NCBI GenBank assembly: GCA_005883085.1
Contig: VBAY01000037.1
Coordinates: forward strand, 1-5,822
DNA: 5,822 bases
Source of the DNA: Candidatus Bathyarchaeota archaeon
GTDB lineage: Archaea; Thermoproteota; Bathyarchaeia; 40CM-2-53-6
Reading direction: 5' to 3'
Made by a program: the position numbers and the translations under genes. Positions 5,162 to 5,822 of this stretch are shown here, piece by piece. How positions within the stretch are numbered: the stretch's first letter is position 1; every line of letters starts with the position of its first letter. Below the pieces are notes generated by a model that saw only the letters and a program-made list of their open reading frames with translations, was not told the DNA's origin and made no database searches.

Positions 5162-5458
5162 CTACGCTGCTACGCTTATCTCTTTGATTGTGACGATCTC
5201 TTTCAGGTAGTTTGTCTTCTTCGCCTTTTCAGCTACCTTGGCGACATCCTCGTCAGCTGCACCCTTCTTGATCTCGATTGTCTCGGCGGTTGGCTCCACG
5301 TGTTTGACATTGGTTCGGCGGCGCCGGACTCCGTTCACTTTCTTCGGTCCAGTGATTAGAATAAAGTTCTTGTCGATAACGTCGACTATGACGCATTTGC
5401 GGCCGGCTTCCCGTCCGTTGAGTTTGACGCAGACGCGTCCGACTTCTATGGTTGGCAC
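5162..5458 (-). CDS. rpl14e: large-subunit ribosomal protein eL14
   Basis: The 98-residue product begins MPTIEVGRVCVKLNGREAGRK and continues with CVIVDVIDKNFILITGPK and GVRRRRTNVKHVEPT. This is the KOW-type SH3-like barrel of the archaeal/eukaryotic L14e family, at or slightly above its usual archaeal length. It binds 23S rRNA on the large subunit. The C-terminal third (KKGAADEDVAKVAEKAKKTNYLK) is the expected helical tail, ending in a few extra residues (EISVAA). The start is GTG at 5458, with a weak GTGAG three nt upstream; the MPxIEVGR beginning is conserved in the family and fixes it. The gene lies just upstream of cbf5 on the same strand, a common archaeal pairing of ribosomal protein and rRNA-modification enzyme. 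The family lies outside bacteria, so it helps place the organism. Confidence 0.95.
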   Translation of the reverse strand: MPTIEVGRVCVKLNGREAGRKCVIVDVIDKNFILITGPKKVNGVRRRRTNVKHVEPTAETIEIKKGAADEDVAKVAEKAKKTNYLKEIVTIKEISVAA

Positions 5459-5500
5459 AGTCTCACTTCTGGAGTTTGGTCATCGGCCGATGGAATATGT

Positions 5501-5509
5501 CATTTAAGG
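5501..5509 (-). promoter_or_regulatory. TATA-like element upstream of rpl14e
   Basis: CCTTAAATG on the minus strand, preceded by CGAAA, is centred about 47 nt before the GTG of rpl14e. Transcription would begin about 25 nt downstream, leaving a leader of roughly 20 nt. This is the likely main promoter for rpl14e, cbf5 and the zinc-ribbon gene. The rest of the 121-nt gap to speH shows no gene. Confidence 0.5.
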
Positions 5510-5579
5510 TTTCGTCGTTCCATGTACCTGGCGACCGGAGCCAATCGTAGCCCAGTGAGAAAATGTTCTCGAAAGCTGT

Positions 5580-5822
5580 CTAGTGCTTGAGAGCGGGACG
5601 CGATCTCGCGACTATCTCTCTTGCGGCCATAACTTGGCGCGGGTACTCTTTTCCTCTTCCCGAGAGTCTCTTGTCCGCCTTTTGCGCCTCAAGCTTCGAT
5701 GTGATGTAGTTGACGGCCTTGTGAATGTCGAATTGCTTGCAACTGAAAATGTCCATGAACGCATGCCCATTGTCAGGGAACGTGTGAATACTGATGTGGC
5801 TCTCGGCAATGATCACGAAGCC
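5580..5822 (-). CDS. speH: S-adenosylmethionine decarboxylase, class 1B, C-terminal part (partial)
   Basis: The frame enters from the right edge, so the N-terminal third or more is missing; 80 residues and the TAG are visible. The visible part begins GFVIIAESHISIHTFPDNG. Glu-Ser of AESH is the self-cleavage site: the chain splits before the serine, which becomes the pyruvoyl cofactor. His of SIHTFP and Cys of DIFSCKQ are the other catalytic residues, all present. The enzyme decarboxylates S-adenosylmethionine to supply the aminopropyl donor for spermidine and longer polyamines, and works as a dimer of cleaved alpha and beta chains. In some archaea a relative makes agmatine from arginine using the same fold; the missing N-terminus prevents excluding that, but the SAM enzyme is the default. 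The C-terminal tail after SGRGKEYPRQ is basic and helical. It lies upstream of rpl14e on the same strand, 121 nt away, with a promoter between them. Confidence 0.9.
   Translation of the reverse strand, partial: GFVIIAESHISIHTFPDNGHAFMDIFSCKQFDIHKAVNYITSKLEAQKADKRLSGRGKEYPRQVMAAREIVARSRPALKH

Noticed and set aside
1..5822. CRISPR array, insertion sequence or transposase
   Set aside because: No regularly spaced repeats, terminal inverted repeats or transposase-like reading frames are present.

Overview
This window is a stretch of archaeal chromosome. The evidence is a eukaryote/archaea-type ribosomal protein eL14 beside an archaeal Cbf5 (TruB plus PUA), a class 1B S-adenosylmethionine decarboxylase, an AN1 zinc finger fused to an intramembrane protease, TATA-like promoter elements, and RNA introns with the bulge-helix-bulge (BHB) geometry cut by the tRNA splicing endonuclease. 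Several introns in one short locus, including one in cbf5, favour a TACK-superphylum archaeon (Crenarchaeota, Bathyarchaeota, Thaumarchaeota and relatives). The phylum cannot be fixed from this window.

Left part (1-2394, plus strand): the last 56 codons of an ABC exporter ATPase, a 121-nt gap with two tandem hairpins, and a 699-residue OLD-family ATPase/TOPRIM nuclease of the kind found in anti-phage systems. Middle (2395-2976): a minus-strand tRNA-Ser(GGA) gene that I read as carrying two introns (22 nt at 29/30 and 15 nt at 37/38), with its own TATA-like element. It is followed by a block of three strong inverted repeats (2773-2915) that codes for no credible protein. This block lies between a TATA-like element and a T-run in the minus orientation and looks like an undescribed structured RNA.

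Right part: the AN1/site-2-protease gene (2977-3846, plus strand) converges with a minus-strand cluster. Read in its own direction, that cluster is speH (partial, entering from the right edge), rpl14e, cbf5 and a 57-codon zinc-ribbon gene. The zinc-ribbon gene starts at a TTG overlapping the cbf5 stop and also overlaps the protease gene by 15 nt. cbf5 appears broken into two reading frames. Removing 23 nt that form a near-canonical BHB restores one 339-residue protein, and the intron splits the codon of the catalytic aspartate.

The right half is therefore translation and RNA-maturation machinery (eL14, Cbf5, a tRNA) in which both the tRNA and the cbf5 mRNA appear to depend on the tRNA splicing endonuclease. 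The left half is accessory (export and defence) and abuts the 3' end of the tRNA gene, a common boundary for integrated DNA.
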